DNA of 64,000 nt from Chaetoderma sp. LZ-2023a (GCA_034401795.1 CM067372.1:15718424-15782423), one strand, 5' to 3'. Counted from the stretch's first letter, positions 31,801-43,479 are shown. Made by a program: numbers and translations. The notes: generated from the letters alone by a model not told the origin.

Positions 31801-33400
31801 TAGTCAAGAACTTTCCTGATCCAAAGGCTATGCTTGCTACTAAAACACTGAGATCAACACACATCTCTGATATAGTAAAACTTGGTCATCAAAGTTTGTA
31901 GCGTTTACTATCAAAATATCAACCATTTAACTCTCGAAGTTATTAGTCATAAGTTGCAACTGAAATAAGTTGAATCTGAATGAGTACCAGCAAATATGGG
32001 AGTGGCGTATTTACTTAAAAATCCATATGTAGGTCGCACATTTATGCTCAATTTACATGTTCTAAAAAATGTGCGCGCACTATATACAAGGATAAAACTT
32101 ATTTTCCTCTGAATTTTTAAACATCTTAACGTCTGAAGATACCACGAAAAAACCCTTCACAAATCTTGTCACCTCGCGGCTATGCTTAATGTGTACCTCA
32201 AAACATCATTCGCAGAAGTGAAATTATTAAATTGAGCAGCCTAAATATTGCGTATCCTTTAATAAAGATTGTTTTTTTCCCTCAAAATTAATCCTAACTT
32301 GACATAAATGTCGTCTTTATAATATATAAATCAGAATCACGTGATAATCACATGATATATAAATCACGTGATATTATCTGACCAGATCAGGTTAAAGCAA
32401 ATTTTAATGAAGTAGCTTAAGCGAGTACTCGGATATAGATATCCTGGAATCGGAAATTCGGCAATGAGATCTACGCTTCTCGTCAGCGCCTCCAAACGGA
32501 GATTTACTTTGCCACTGTCCGGCTCGCTAACAATAGACGCGGGCTACCCAGTTTAATTATCGGCCGTTCATGCAATTTTTCTAGAACATCGCATTACGAT
32601 TTAGATCATTTTATGTTGGTCACTCACATTACAATATAACCATGCAGTAATATATATGATAAATTTTATCGCTAGACTTAGAAATCAAGTGAACGCAAGT
32701 TTCCCGCTAGTTTTACAAATCAAGTGAACCTGATAATCTGGCCCAGGCTTAATAGCCTATCTAACAAAAGAGGGTTATACGATTATGAGGATTCAAATCA
32801 GTATCGTAATTTTGAACATCCGGGCATTCCGAGATCGTCCAACATTTGCCAATTTACGACACACTAACGAGGATATCCCATAGCAACGCAATGTTTAAAT
32901 TTTTCATGAAACTAAGGGCATAAAAAATACTTGCGTCGAATAACCCCGCCAGGTATTAGAAAACATAAAATCTCGAGTAATTTTTATAAGATATTAAATA
33001 AATGGTAAAAAGGTTTCACGGCCCATTGCTAGTAATGTTAAATTAGCCCGCAAAAACGCCGCGAATTGAAAGCGAACACCGAATCGCGAATTAATACTGA
33101 TGGTCTCGTCTTTATTGTAATACGACTGACATGACTGATCATCATGAAGTAATTGCGAGTTTCAGTAAGTTGGTTAGTAACAGTCCTTAGAAGGACCACT
33201 CGCTTTTCTTCAGGGGATGATCGTGGTGTATCATTGTGGTGTTCATCCGGTCCACCACGCCTGTTTGCACCACTCTCACATTCTTAATAGATCCAATAAC
33301 TTCCCAACCGGTATATGACATAGTTATGTAGGATACCTTATGTAGGATTCGGTCCAAACTGGTATGTAGTATACCTTATGTAGGAAAGAATGACGCTCGG
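31801..33400. other. Interior of G, no gene seen
   Basis: Non-coding. It contains two short motifs near the C insertion (33283-33318 and 33319-33391) that recur at 41027-41065 and 42564-42637. Confidence 0.45.
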
Positions 33401-33443
33401 AAATAAACGAAATCTAGGATTTCTTTTTTCACGAGAGAGTTGA

Positions 33444-33619
33444 TACTTACCTCCCTAATACTTTTGTTATTGCTAAATATTGGCGTTCACTCAATAAAAC
33501 ACTCAGATTAAAAACAGTTAGGTGCCCCTACTGGGCAGGTAGACAGAGGTAGTCAGGCGGATGCCAGCCCCACCACCGCGCATGCGCCGACTACTACTTC
33601 CTCTGACTAATTTATTGGC
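33444..33619. repeat. Left inverted terminal repeat of C
   Basis: ACTTACCTCCCTAATACTTT to CTAATTTATTGGC. It pairs with 40816-40994. Outside it lies a 40-bp extension unique to the left end (AAACGAAATCTAGGATTTC, CACGAGAGAG). GCGCATGCGC is at 33578-33587. Confidence 0.9.
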
Positions 33620-33690
33620 TGACACACATGCAACTACTAAGAGCCTGAAGACCGAGCCTCTGTGGGGTGGAGAGGCCGGGTCCGTATCTA

Positions 33691-33784
33691 GGGAGGTAAG
33701 TATCAACTCTCTCGTGAAAAAAGAAATCCTAGATTTCGTTTATTTCACATCAAGAGTATACTTACCTCCCTAATACTTTTGATA
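33691..33784. repeat. Internal complementary region of C
   Basis: The complement of C's own left end (33405-33460) joined to the complement of its right end (40985-41010). The two halves meet at TTTCGTTTATTTCAC. Confidence 0.9.
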
Positions 33785-34319
33785 TTGCCAGAATTCGAAA
33801 GTGAATCTGGTGGGAGGGAGGCGAGGTCAAAAGACCAGCTCTTCCCTATACGCTTTCACGCATTTACGGCACTTAAAAACGTCTGAAAACTGTGTGAGAA
33901 CACAGTCAGGATTTGACAAACCATCGGATAACACAACCGATGCATGAGAGATGACCGAATGTCATATGCACTCCCCATCCCCCCTCCTGGGAGGAAGACT
34001 AGATGACCTCAATGTCCTATACGCTCTCTACGTACTAGTGCCACGTACTACAGGACAGAGACGAAAGTACTCCATTTTCGTATACTCTCTATGAACCACA
34101 ATCCACACAAACCATCACCATATTAATAATAACGGGTAACGTGACAATACATTTAACAATGAACAACACATAAACAAGACTGACCTTGTTGAACTTGGAA
34201 GCTGTCATCACGTTCCCAGTAGAGAAGCCTGATGCAGTCCCGACAAGTGGTTGTTACCATTACTTAAATGTGATGTATATAAGCAACGAGGAAACGCTCC
34301 TCATAAAACATACAGGCGA

Positions 34320-35370
34320 TTATTGTTTCAAAATCGACAAGGCGAGAGGATTTGAGGTGTCACGGAGGTAATGGTCTGTAAAACTTGACTCACAGTGCCA
34401 CTGAGCCACGGACATAATGTCATCCACAGGGACCCCACTAAACAGGGCAGTGGATGCCACGACACCACGGACACTGTGAGCCTTGGCCATGTCAACCTGT
34501 CTCCCGGTGGCGGATTTGTGACAAAACTGAATACATTCTACAATCCACCTGGAAATGGTGTCCTTAGACGCCCTGCCATGGGGTTCAATATATGACAACC
34601 ATAACGCTGACTGGTCGGTACGCCACTCCGAAGTACGCTGTTTGTACCGGAGCAGCGCCGGTACGGGGCACCATACTTTAGAATTAGGATCATATCTAGT
34701 TAAAGATGGCAAAAAAATAGGTTGACCTGGATATTTCAAAGACTGATTCTTAGCCAAGAAATTAATCCTAGGTAGAAGCTTAAGGCCTTCCCCTGTAACC
34801 ACAAAACGGTCATCCTCGGCTGATAAGGCGTGAATCTCACTCCTACGCCTTGCCGAGGCCGCAGCAATTAAAAACACAGTTTTAAGAGTCAACAATTTCA
34901 TAGAAATGGAAATAAGTGGTTCAAAAGGCTTATCTCCTAGTACCTGAAGCACCAGAGATAAACTCCAAACTGGAATCAGTGGTGGATTCCTTGGTCTTAG
35001 ACTGCCTATGCCTTTAATTAATACATTTAATGTACTTACTTCATCACTCCCCCTGTTAGCCAAGCAAGGAATAACAGTCATTAAAGCTGACTTATAACCA
35101 GCAATAGAGTTAGGTTTGAGGCTATAGGCATCATATAGGTGACAGAGGAAATCAGCTACTACCTGAATAGATGAATCCATTGGATCAATACATCTTTTTG
35201 AGCACCACTCTGCAAATCTGTTGATTTTATAGTTATATGCTCTGGAGGTTGACCCCCTCCTGGCTTTGGCCATAAACATGGCCGCTTGCTCAGAAAAGCC
35301 CTCCTTAATTCTAGATTCCTTGACAACATCCACGCAGTCAATCGGAACATTGACGGATTGTCGTGAAGGG
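34320..35370 (-). CDS. Tyrosine recombinase of copy C (intact domain)
   Basis: The open frame continues upstream to 36350, but only this part is the recombinase. It shows AYNYKINRFAEWCSKRC, then Arg in SARRRSEIHALS, H-x-x-R in KAHSVRGVV, AQWHCESSF and the Tyr in TDHYLRD, ending LALSILKQ. All catalytic positions agree with copy A, with no stop or shift. The upstream extension overlaps the RNase H/MT-like frame and has unrelated composition. The true start is unknown. Confidence 0.88.
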
Positions 35371-36314
35371 CCTTGCCCTGGAAGATAAGGTCGTCCATCA
35401 GAGGCAGAGGAACCGGACTGCAGACCAGAAGGTCCAGCAGATCCGTATACCACGATCGGCTTGGCCAATCCGGGGCGATCAGAAGCACTTGGCACCCCTG
35501 CTGCCTGATTTTCTGAAGCACCTTTGGAATCAGGATTGCTGGAGGGAATGCGTATGCATACATTCCCGCCCAGCTGATAGCTAACGCATCTGTTGCGAAA
35601 GCGCTTGGGTCTGGAATCGGAGAGACGTACGTCGTCATCTTCGCATTCTTCTTCGTTGCGAACAAATCGATGTTGGGCTTCCCCCAATGGTCGAACAGAC
35701 GATCCGCCACACATTGATTTAGTTGCCATTCCGTGGGTAAAATACTCATCCTTCGGCTCAATGAGTCTGCTAGCAGATTTAGCCTTCCCGGAATATGAAC
35801 TGCTCTCAAGGTAATCCTGTGATCCAGGCACCAACAAAACAGTTTGCAAGTCATCATACAGAGACTGGGCGACTTCGTTCCGCCCTGGCGGTTTATGTAA
35901 GTCACTACTGTTGAGTTGTCTGAACGAATAAGAACAATCTTGCCCTAAACTTTGTGTAAGAAATGTTCCAGGCCCAGGACTACTGCTCTTAGCTCCAGTA
36001 GATTGATATGTTCCTTTGACTGATCCAGATCCCAAAGCCCTGATATTCTGGACTCTTCCAGACAAGCTCCCCACCCCTCCATCGATGCATCTGTATACAC
36101 AGTCACCTGAGGGTGGGGAGGGGTTAGCAAAACCCCCAGCAAGAGATTCTCTATATTCAACCACCATTGCAGGTGGTGAATTAGAGGCGCCAACACTGAC
36201 ACGTTCGAGTCCAGCGAACCTGAACTCTGGGTCCACTGTGTCATGAGAAACAACTGGATCGGGCGCCTGCGTAAGGCCGCCTGCGGAATGACTGGTTCCA
36301 ATGAAACCATCAAC
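35159..36314 (-). pseudogene. RNase H / MT-like part of copy C, cut off from RT by a LINE
   Basis: RNase H is readable: YTDASMEGWG, LLELRAVVLGL, then a shift near 35945, then HIPGRLNLLADSLSR. The MT-like region follows (NIDLFATKKNAKMTTYV, PDPSAFATDALAISW). The LINE insertion at 36315 separates it from the RT palm. Confidence 0.82.
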
Positions 36315-36818
36315 AGCTTGCTTATTGGTGCACCAAAACAACTTATTCATAAGCTACAGATTGTACAAAATACCGCTGCTAGAATCATATCACTCCGCCG
36401 AAAGTATGATCACATAACCCCTGTCTTACAGAATTTGCATTGGCTCCCGATCGAGCAGAGAATCACTTTCAAAATTTTATGCTTGACTTACCAATGTGTT
36501 TCCGGTACTGCCCCTGCATACTTAACTGAACTAGTACAACCCTATTCGCCTGGTCGATCACTCAGATCTGTCAATCAGATGCTGCTAAACGTCCCAAAAG
36601 TAAATTCTACTACATATGGCCACAAAACTTTCGCTTATGCAGCTCCCACCGAGTGGAACAATCTACCACTTAGTCTAAAAAACTCAGCATCATTAGATAT
36701 TTTCAAATCACAACTGAAAACCACCCTTTTCAAACGAGCATATTCTCAGTAGATATAGCTATTACGCACTAGCGCTTAGAGCACGCATTGTCATGGATTC
36801 AGCGCTTTATAAATGTAC

Positions 36819-36868
<50 letters not shown>
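36315..36868 (+). mobile_element. 5'-truncated LINE (CR1/L2-like) inserted in C
   Basis: The plus-strand frame (stop at 36752) reads LQIVQNTAARIISLRR, ITPVLQNLHWLPIEQRITFK and YGHKTFAYAAPTEWNNLP, ending FKSQLKTTLFKRAY. This is the C-terminal tail of a LINE RT. The 3' end has AGCGCTTTATAAATGTAC followed by an (ATT)n tail (36824-36868). It interrupts sequence that is continuous in D (CCATCAACCCCAGC), with ATCAA repeated on both sides as a short target duplication. Only the last ~145 codons remain. Confidence 0.85.
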
Positions 36869-36870
<2 letters not shown>

Positions 36871-36879
36871 CAAACCCAG

Positions 36880-37900
36880 CATTCTCAAGTAAACCCGTGC
36901 CAGGACATGACGACTGTCGCACACCGACTGTATTAAGGAGATGAGTCTCTGAACCCTCTCCTGAGTAGGATAAACATATCCCGTCTCCAGATCGAAGAAC
37001 ATGCCCAGGTAAACAAACTTCTGGGATGGAGTCAGCTCTGATTTTTGGAAATTGATTATCCAGCCCAAGTCCGTGAGAGTTTTCAAAACAATCTCCAGAT
37101 TGGCCGATAACGTTTCCTGGGTGTGTTAACAGCCAGTCGTCTATGTACGTGTGGACTGCTATGCTTCTCCTGCGGAGGTATGCCGTGATCGCGAGGACCA
37201 CACGGGTGAAGACCTGAGGAGCCGTGGAAATTCCAAAGGGTAATACCCTGAATTCCCACTGTCTGCCCTGGAATGCAAATCTCAGGAAGCGACGGAAACT
37301 CCTCTCTATGGGAATGTGGAAATAAGCATCCTTCAAATCTATTGAAGCTGTCCACATTCCCTGCTCTAACCCCGCCAACACCAAGCGCACAGTTTCCATC
37401 TTGAAACTGGGCGTCTCTATGAACTTGTTCAATGGCTTGAGGTTGAGAATCGGCCTCCGCCCTCCGGTGTTTTTTGTTACTAAGAACACGGTTCAATAGA
37501 AGCCCGGGCACCTCTGCGCCGGCTGAATAGCTCCTTTTTGTATGAGGGAATTTATCTCCTCCTCGATACACAACCTCTGATCTGGATCTCTCGGAATCGG
37601 AGTCCAGATCGGCACGAGAGACAGTCGCGATGGTGGGCCTGTCATCCAATCGGGATGATAGCCGACAGAAAGCCATCGCAAGACTAAACGGTCCTGAGCC
37701 AACCGCTTCCACTCTGGCAAGTGGTCGGCCAATCGGCCGCCCACCGGTCCACCTAGGGAGAGAGGTGGACATAAGGAGTGCGAGAGTGGCACTGTCTTCT
37801 CGGCCAGAAACACTGGAGTGGTTCCCACCGTGGTAACCGGCCCATCAGGCCCGATTACCGCGACCAGATCCCCGCGCGCCACGCCCAGCACCGCGCGCAC
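36880..37900 (-). pseudogene. Reverse transcriptase of copy C, frameshifted
   Basis: ILNLKPLNKFIETPSFKMET, DLKDAYFHIPIERSFRRFL, LPFGISTAPQVF and the intact catalytic TYIDDWLL are present. A loss of about five bases near 37127, relative to D, shifts the frame just after YIDDWLL. A second shift or stop near 37495 separates the N-terminal piece (37493-37900). Confidence 0.85.
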
Positions 37901-39868
37901 CTCGGTGCGCGGGTGGCTGCCTGACTGGCTGCGCCTGGCGAGCCTGCGCCCCCCCTCGCTGCGGGCCGAATCGCACGCGGCCTAGGCCGTCGCTGCGATG
38001 GTGGCTGGCCTCTGACCTGGCCACCTCCACCTCGGGCCTGCAGGGGACGATACGCAGGGGGTGTTGCGCACACGCTCGCACGACGGAGCACTTCAAATTG
38101 CTCGCGCAGCGCCCTCTGGTTGTTGACCAGAGTCACCGTCTCCTGGAGGTGCTTGCATACCTCACCCCCAGAGACCAGGACCTGTCATAGGCGTACGCAG
38201 TAGCCTATTGTACAGGTCCTGGGACAGGCACAGATTGTCCAAGGCAAACGTGCGCCTCGCCCGGACACTCCTGGTCACCGCCCGCGTCAAGCAGTCCAGA
38301 GCCAGGTTGATACCATCCTGGATGGCTCTCTGGACTGTGACCGGGCTTGGTTGGCGCGATGTGGATGCCGTTACCACCCCCTGTAACAGCTGGGAGACGT
38401 GGGACAGATCAGCAATCGACGCTCTCCCACTCTCCTCCGCATCACGCAGCGCGGCATTTGCCGAACGCAACGCGTTCGCGCACAGGACACCCGTGTCAGA
38501 ACGGGAGCCTGGCCGCGCATCTTCGCCCAAAGCCGCGCGGTCATCGACGCTTGGCTTGGGCACCACACCGTACCGCTGGTAGTCCAGGGGCACGATGCGG
38601 CAACGCCTGGCCACCTCCCGAGGGGCCTTCGCGAGACGCCCATTCGCCTTAATGGACGTCTCCGCCGCCTCGAACATGTCCACGACATGCTCAGCCAGCG
38701 GCAGAGATGGCATAGCGTTTGCAGTCGGCTTAGCAGCTAACCACGGCCTGTGATCTCGCTGGCTAGCCGACTGCTCCACGGGCAGGTCTGGCCGAACACT
38801 CACCAGCCACTGGCAAGCGTCCGACCAATCCTCCTCCGTGGCTAGCTGCGAGCACTCTACAAGACGGGGGCCTTCGTCTTCCTCCTGAGCGCATGCAGCA
38901 GAGCTTGACGGCGGGTATGCTGATACCGCTGGCAAGCCAGGGAAAACATGCGGCCCCGAAAGACCAGGCATGCTAAGCTCACTGGCTTGACCAAGAGCAG
39001 GCGCCGTGGTAGCGCGCGGGGCAGACACTGCCCCACCACGGCCCAGACCAGCACCAGCGACACTCTCGGCAAGCCGAGGTATGCGGTAACGCTGGCCTTC
39101 AGCACCGCCCAGGGTCACCTTCTGGACCGTGAATTCTACTCCTGCGTGAGTAGAACCATGGACCACGTCGCCTGCATTCGCCGTGAGGGGTGCACAGACG
39201 TCGTAGTCCATGGTCACGTCCCCAGACGGCGACCCTAGCAGGAAATCCTCTTCCTCCTGGCCAGAAAGGTTAGACTCCGGGTCAGCAAAGAGAGCTAACC
39301 CGGACTGGCCAGGGAAGGTGCCATAGGAGGCATTGGCATCCGCGGCGTGCGGATACCCAGGGTCTGATGAGCAGACCGCGGATCCCTGCAACAACCGATG
39401 TCCACGGCCCCTCGGCGTGGCACCAAGCCTGCTGCCAGGGTCGTGGAACGCCCCCATCAACGGGGCCACCTCTGAATCGTTCTCAAACAACGGAATCGAC
39501 CTACGGAAATTAGATTCAGAGGCGGGGATAACCTGCTCTGAAGCAGATGCTGAGGACAACAAAGGAGCTGGCCGAGGAAGCATGCTGCGAAGCAACTCTG
39601 GGACCAAATCCTTTATTGTCCTCTGCATCTCTCCCAACATTTCGGACCGGAAGGCCTCCATGTCCACCGCGGACGAGGCCTTCCTCTTACCCTTCTTCGA
39701 AACACTCTCTCTCTTCGCCTTCCTCTCCTCCTCCACGCCCTTCTCCTTTGCCTGCAACGACAAAAAGTCAGACATCAGTTCGCCCCCCCCCCCCCCCCCA
39801 TTGCTTACATACATCGCACTTAAGCAGCGGTCCACAGGGACTGCAGCTGAAGCACAAATGGGGAACAA
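37855..39868 (-). pseudogene. Gag of copy C, one frameshift near the C-terminus
   Basis: Long frame at 38162-39868: ELMSDFLSLQAKEKGVEEER, ALFADPESNLSGQEEEDFLL, CQWLVSVRPDLPVEQSA and RRTFALDNLCLSQDLYNRLL. It ends after TGPGLWG because of a one- or two-base loss, compared with GPGLFGGEGCRHLQE in D. The basic tail continues in another frame at 37855-38136. The 17-G tract puts the Cys-rich leader out of frame. Confidence 0.85.
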
Positions 39869-40528
39869 ACCGATCCTTCAGAAACCGGCCACAGGACGGA
39901 CAACCAGGTCTCTGAAACAGGACAAAGGACGAGGACAATGAGTAAGTTAGTTAAGGTTAGAAACTCAAAACCAAACTAAAAGAGAGGGACAAGATCATAA
40001 AGATCAGTAATCAAGAAAAACCAGCGTTGAACAAAACTTTAAATGTTAATAAAGAGCAAGGCTGATTATGACGTCATCAATCCCTTGACAGAAATTAAAT
40101 CGGTCCGCAACAAGCATCCAAGTGCAAGGACGAATTGTATTCGCAACTAGAACAACCTCACATGGATATTCAGACTACACACCATCAGATACCCAATGAT
40201 AACAATGGTATAAAACAGTCATTATTTTTTCAAATAATTCATATCACCTCATATCATTAATTAGATACCTGACACCTGGTATAGACAAACCATCCAACGT
40301 GATGCACTGGAGCACTCCACCAAGACTATGCCTCTTAACTCTCTCCACCTAAGGGGAAGGAATTGGATCAAGAGGGCAAAGTGAGAAGACCTTTATATCA
40401 AGCCTCCAACTCACTGAGCATAGATTTTTTGGTTAGATAACCTAACAGTATTAGTAGGAAATGGAACCGTGGTGGAGAGAAACAAACCCTCCTGTGCTGA
40501 GATGTCCACTAATAATGCAAATCCATAC

Positions 40529-40673
40529 CTGTGGACATAAACACAAAGAGAGATTAGACTTATATAGCACCGAGTTGAAAAAACCAACTCAAACCGGCGC
40601 TCATCACGGTAAACGCGAGTCCCGGAAACACATTACACCGGGGAAAAACTCGCTAGAATATAGTTGAAATCAC
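40529..40673 (-). promoter_or_regulatory. Predicted 145-nt 5' UTR intron of C
   Basis: Sense donor TATCAG|GTGATTTCAA. The acceptor is preceded by TCTAATCTCTCTTTGTG and ends TTTATGTCCACAG|. Same length as in A, B2 and D. Confidence 0.5.
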
Positions 40674-40815
40674 CTGATAAAGAGATCCAGCTCCCTCCTC
40701 CGGAGAAGTCGCCCTTTCTGACATCTTTCTCTTTCTTTCCAGGTATATTCAGACTATTTTACACAGGTAAACGAGTGAAAACTTTTTAACAAGCACAAAC
40801 GCATGTGAACTCTCT

Positions 40816-40994
40816 GCCAATAAATTAGCAAAGAGGAAGTAGTAGTCGGCGCATGCGCCGTGGTGGGGGCCGGCATCCGCCTGACTACCTCTGTCTACCT
40901 GCCCAGTAGGGGCACCTAACTGTTTTTAATCTGAGTGTTTTATTGAGTGAACGCCAATATTTAGCAATAACAAAAGTATTATGGAGGTAAGTAT
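40816..40994. repeat. Right inverted terminal repeat of C, candidate promoter end
   Basis: It pairs with 33444-33619. It contains GCGCATGCGC (40849-40858), an exact match to the core of the NRF-1 binding palindrome. As the 5' end of the element in coding sense, it is the natural place for the promoter. Promoter function is inferred. Confidence 0.85.
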
Positions 40995-41010
40995 ACTCTT
41001 GATGTGAAAT

Positions 41011-42889
41011 ACGTACCTAGTCAAAACTCTTAATTGATCCACTAACTTCCCAACCGGTATGTTACATATTGTAGATATGGGATTGTCTTCTGGGGGGTCA
41101 TGACCCCGGGGACATCTTATATTTGCAGTCCAAGACCACCAGCGAAGAATATGACAAGACCCCCAGCAAAGAATATGACTATATTTTTTAATACCAGACG
41201 AGCTAGGGAACGGATAACACAATGAGCGAAAATGTATTAGCGCGATCTAGTGTGTGCATCAAGTCGATGCAAAACTGACACGAAAATATAGCTGATACAA
41301 AAAGTGAAATTGGAATATGAAATCGGAATAGAATAGACTAAGACTTAGGGCAGTGAGCTGATGGAATCTATCGGCGATTGAAGAATGAAAGCTGTTGCTG
41401 CAGGCGCGGCATAACCCTTTATAGTATTCAGCAGAAGTTATGACCAATAGTTTTCTAAATATTCAAGCAAGAGCGTCGGTAGAATGCTACGCACAGAGTG
41501 TACATAGCACAGACTGAATGACTCATAGAATGACGTAGTAAACGTGGCGACGACCGACTTACCATAAGGACCGTAATAAGGTGACCGGGTTTCTATATTT
41601 CTATAGAGGCGACCCACGACACCAGATACGACACCAGATGTTGGTGAATCAGATGTACCACAGGGTCACTACATCATGGCACCCTTCTGAAATGCAGGCG
41701 TAGGCCTAATAAGCAAGGGGCTGGACGTGGACATGATAGCGTCTGGCGCCAAGTAGATTAGAAAACCAGACAAAAAGTTGACAGAAGACGTTAGTCAGAA
41801 TAAGATATTAAGAAATGATTAGCAATGATTGTCGAAGCAATGTCCATCACTGTCAAGTTTGTGGGAGGATATCGGATAGGATTCCATCACTTAACTTGTT
41901 CGATGTTCTTTTCCTAAGAGAGAAACTCGGAGTTTGATTAGTCAGGATGACGTCACAATCAATGAGCATCGAATCAAACTCTGGAAAGAAGAACCCAAAC
42001 GAACATGGTAAAGAGCTCCAAAGAAGTATAAGATATGGACTTTAACTTTAATGGGGAGTCCGGTCCGCCTCGCACCTCGTACAAGTTCTTGATGAACGTT
42101 TGTTTTGAGTAGAGCTAGTTGAATAGCATATCAGATCAGAGCGACTGAGAGTAATGCTATTCAGTTAGGAAAATATTGAATTAATTTCTTGGTCATTATA
42201 AGATACGAAAATCGGTCACAGTAAAAGCGACTAACTTTGTAAAGTTTACTGTATAGTTAAAGATGACAAATAAAAGCATCACCTTGTGAATTTACTACAA
42301 GGCAAGAGTTTGTGTTCTCGCTAAAGTTACTCCGACATCTACGGAAGACCACCGTAGCTTACCATTATCTTCATAGAATAGTCAGATCAGGCCCGGGTAC
42401 AAACGAAATATCGTTACTTTCATCTTCCAACGAGGCGAGCGTGTACCCATCACTTTCGTCGTCAGTAAGACTGGTTGTCGCAGCAACCACGCATACAGAT
42501 CTTATTGAATACGTAAGCGAGTGTAGTCAGTTCGAGTTTAGGAGATACCAGAAATCTTCAATATGTTATGTAGGATACCTTTCGTAGGAGATGTTCCAAA
42601 CCGGTATATAGTATACCTTTCGTAGGAACGAGCCTCGGATCAGAGTTATTGACTCCACCTGGCTTGTAATGTGAAGCTGGCGCCATTTTCTTTCAACTTG
42701 GTCACAACGAACTTTCTGTTCATATTCACGTAAATTATAAACATTTTACATAAGTACTATAACTTATTCAACAAAGACCGCTTGTACTGTGGTATTCATG
42801 AAAAATCAAATGTGGATGTATCTCCACAAGATTATGGAATGAATAGGATTTGTTGAGATAAAAGTTAGGTGTTTCCCGTAATACAGAAA
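41011..42889. other. Right interior of G
   Basis: This should be the gag and 5' UTR region of G. No readable coding sequence. It contains repeats of motifs that also lie left of C (41027-41065, 42564-42637) and a shortened internal copy of G's ITR at about 42825-42880. Confidence 0.45.
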
Positions 42890-43186
42890 ATTAATTAATG
42901 ACGGCTTGGATTCGGTCGCATGCATAGTAGCATAAGTGCGCATGCTCACAGACTCGTTTATATGTTCTCTATAGGAATAGAGGAACCGGTTCCCTAGAGC
43001 AATGACTGCTTTAGAGTTAAAGAGATACTATCAAGACTACCCAACGGTGGGATGTATCTCTGCTAACCTTGTTTCAAGGGAACCCACACCATGGGAATGA
43101 ATAGGTTAAAATTTTCTGAGATATCTAAGTCAGGTGACTTATAGCTAACAGTGAATTGAGTGGCTTAGTATTTTTGTTGTGTTACA
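42890..43186. repeat. Right inverted terminal repeat of G
   Basis: ATTAATTAATGACGGCTTGG to GTGAATTGAGTGGCTTAGTA, ending TTGTTGTGTTACA. The last bases set the border by matching the second half of the ICR at 27275-27390. Confidence 0.85.
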
Positions 43187-43458
43187 GAACATATGGATAT
43201 TCAGACTAACTGGGTCGACTTGAATAGGCTCGAAATTTCACTATATAAGATGAACACTGGTAACAGATTAATTATTTCCTGAATTTTGCTAACTCAACAA
43301 AGAAAATCTGGATATTTGACAAGATGTCTGGAAATCTGGAAGCCTGTTAAAAAATCTGTATTTTTCAGATAAATCTGGAGAGATGGTCGCTGTGGAGAGA
43401 TAAACACGAATGCCCTCACATGGCAAGTAAACACAAAATATTTTCAAAATTAAATTAC

Positions 43459-43479
43459 CTCTCAGGCAGACATCGCTAC
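43459..43479 (-). CDS. Possible 21-nt host microexon
   Basis: CCAGAG|...|GTAATT bounds seven codons in phase 1-1, reading GSDVCLR between the LamG exon end and DAVGIVSC of the HYR exon. It would place a Cys just before the HYR domain. The two flanking exons also join in phase without it, so support is weak. Confidence 0.25.

Larger units (their letters stand above)
33401..41010 (-). mobile_element. DIRS-like copy C, complete ends, nested in G
   Basis: The best-preserved full-length frame of family 1: both ends, both ITRs, the ICR and all genes are present. It is interrupted by a LINE fragment (36315-36868) and a few frameshifts. Without the LINE it is about 7.05 kb. Flanks are CGCTCGG|AAAT on the left and GTGAAAT|ACGTACC on the right. 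The inferred empty site is CTCGG-AAAT-ACGTACC, with AAAT as the shared crossover and no real target duplication. The recombinase is intact. RT and gag each carry at least one frameshift. Confidence 0.92.
26885..43186 (-). mobile_element. Second-family DIRS-like element G (16.3 kb including nested C)
   Basis: Inverted repeats of about 300 bp pair 26920-27218 with 42890-43170 (for example ACCGGTTCC, AGCATGCGCA, GCCGTCATTAATTAA). An ICR at 27275-27390 matches the joined ends of this element, not those of family 1. Coding relics read on the minus strand: H-x-x-R of a recombinase and AHIPGR of RNase H. Without C the element is about 8.7 kb. No intact ORF remains, so this is an old copy. It lies in the intron between the LamG and HYR exons. 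Confidence 0.75.

Noticed and set aside
36243-36752. 169-codon plus-strand ORF taken as one gene
   Set aside because: The first ~24 codons are antisense DIRS sequence. Only the part from 36315 is meaningful, and it is a truncated LINE tail.
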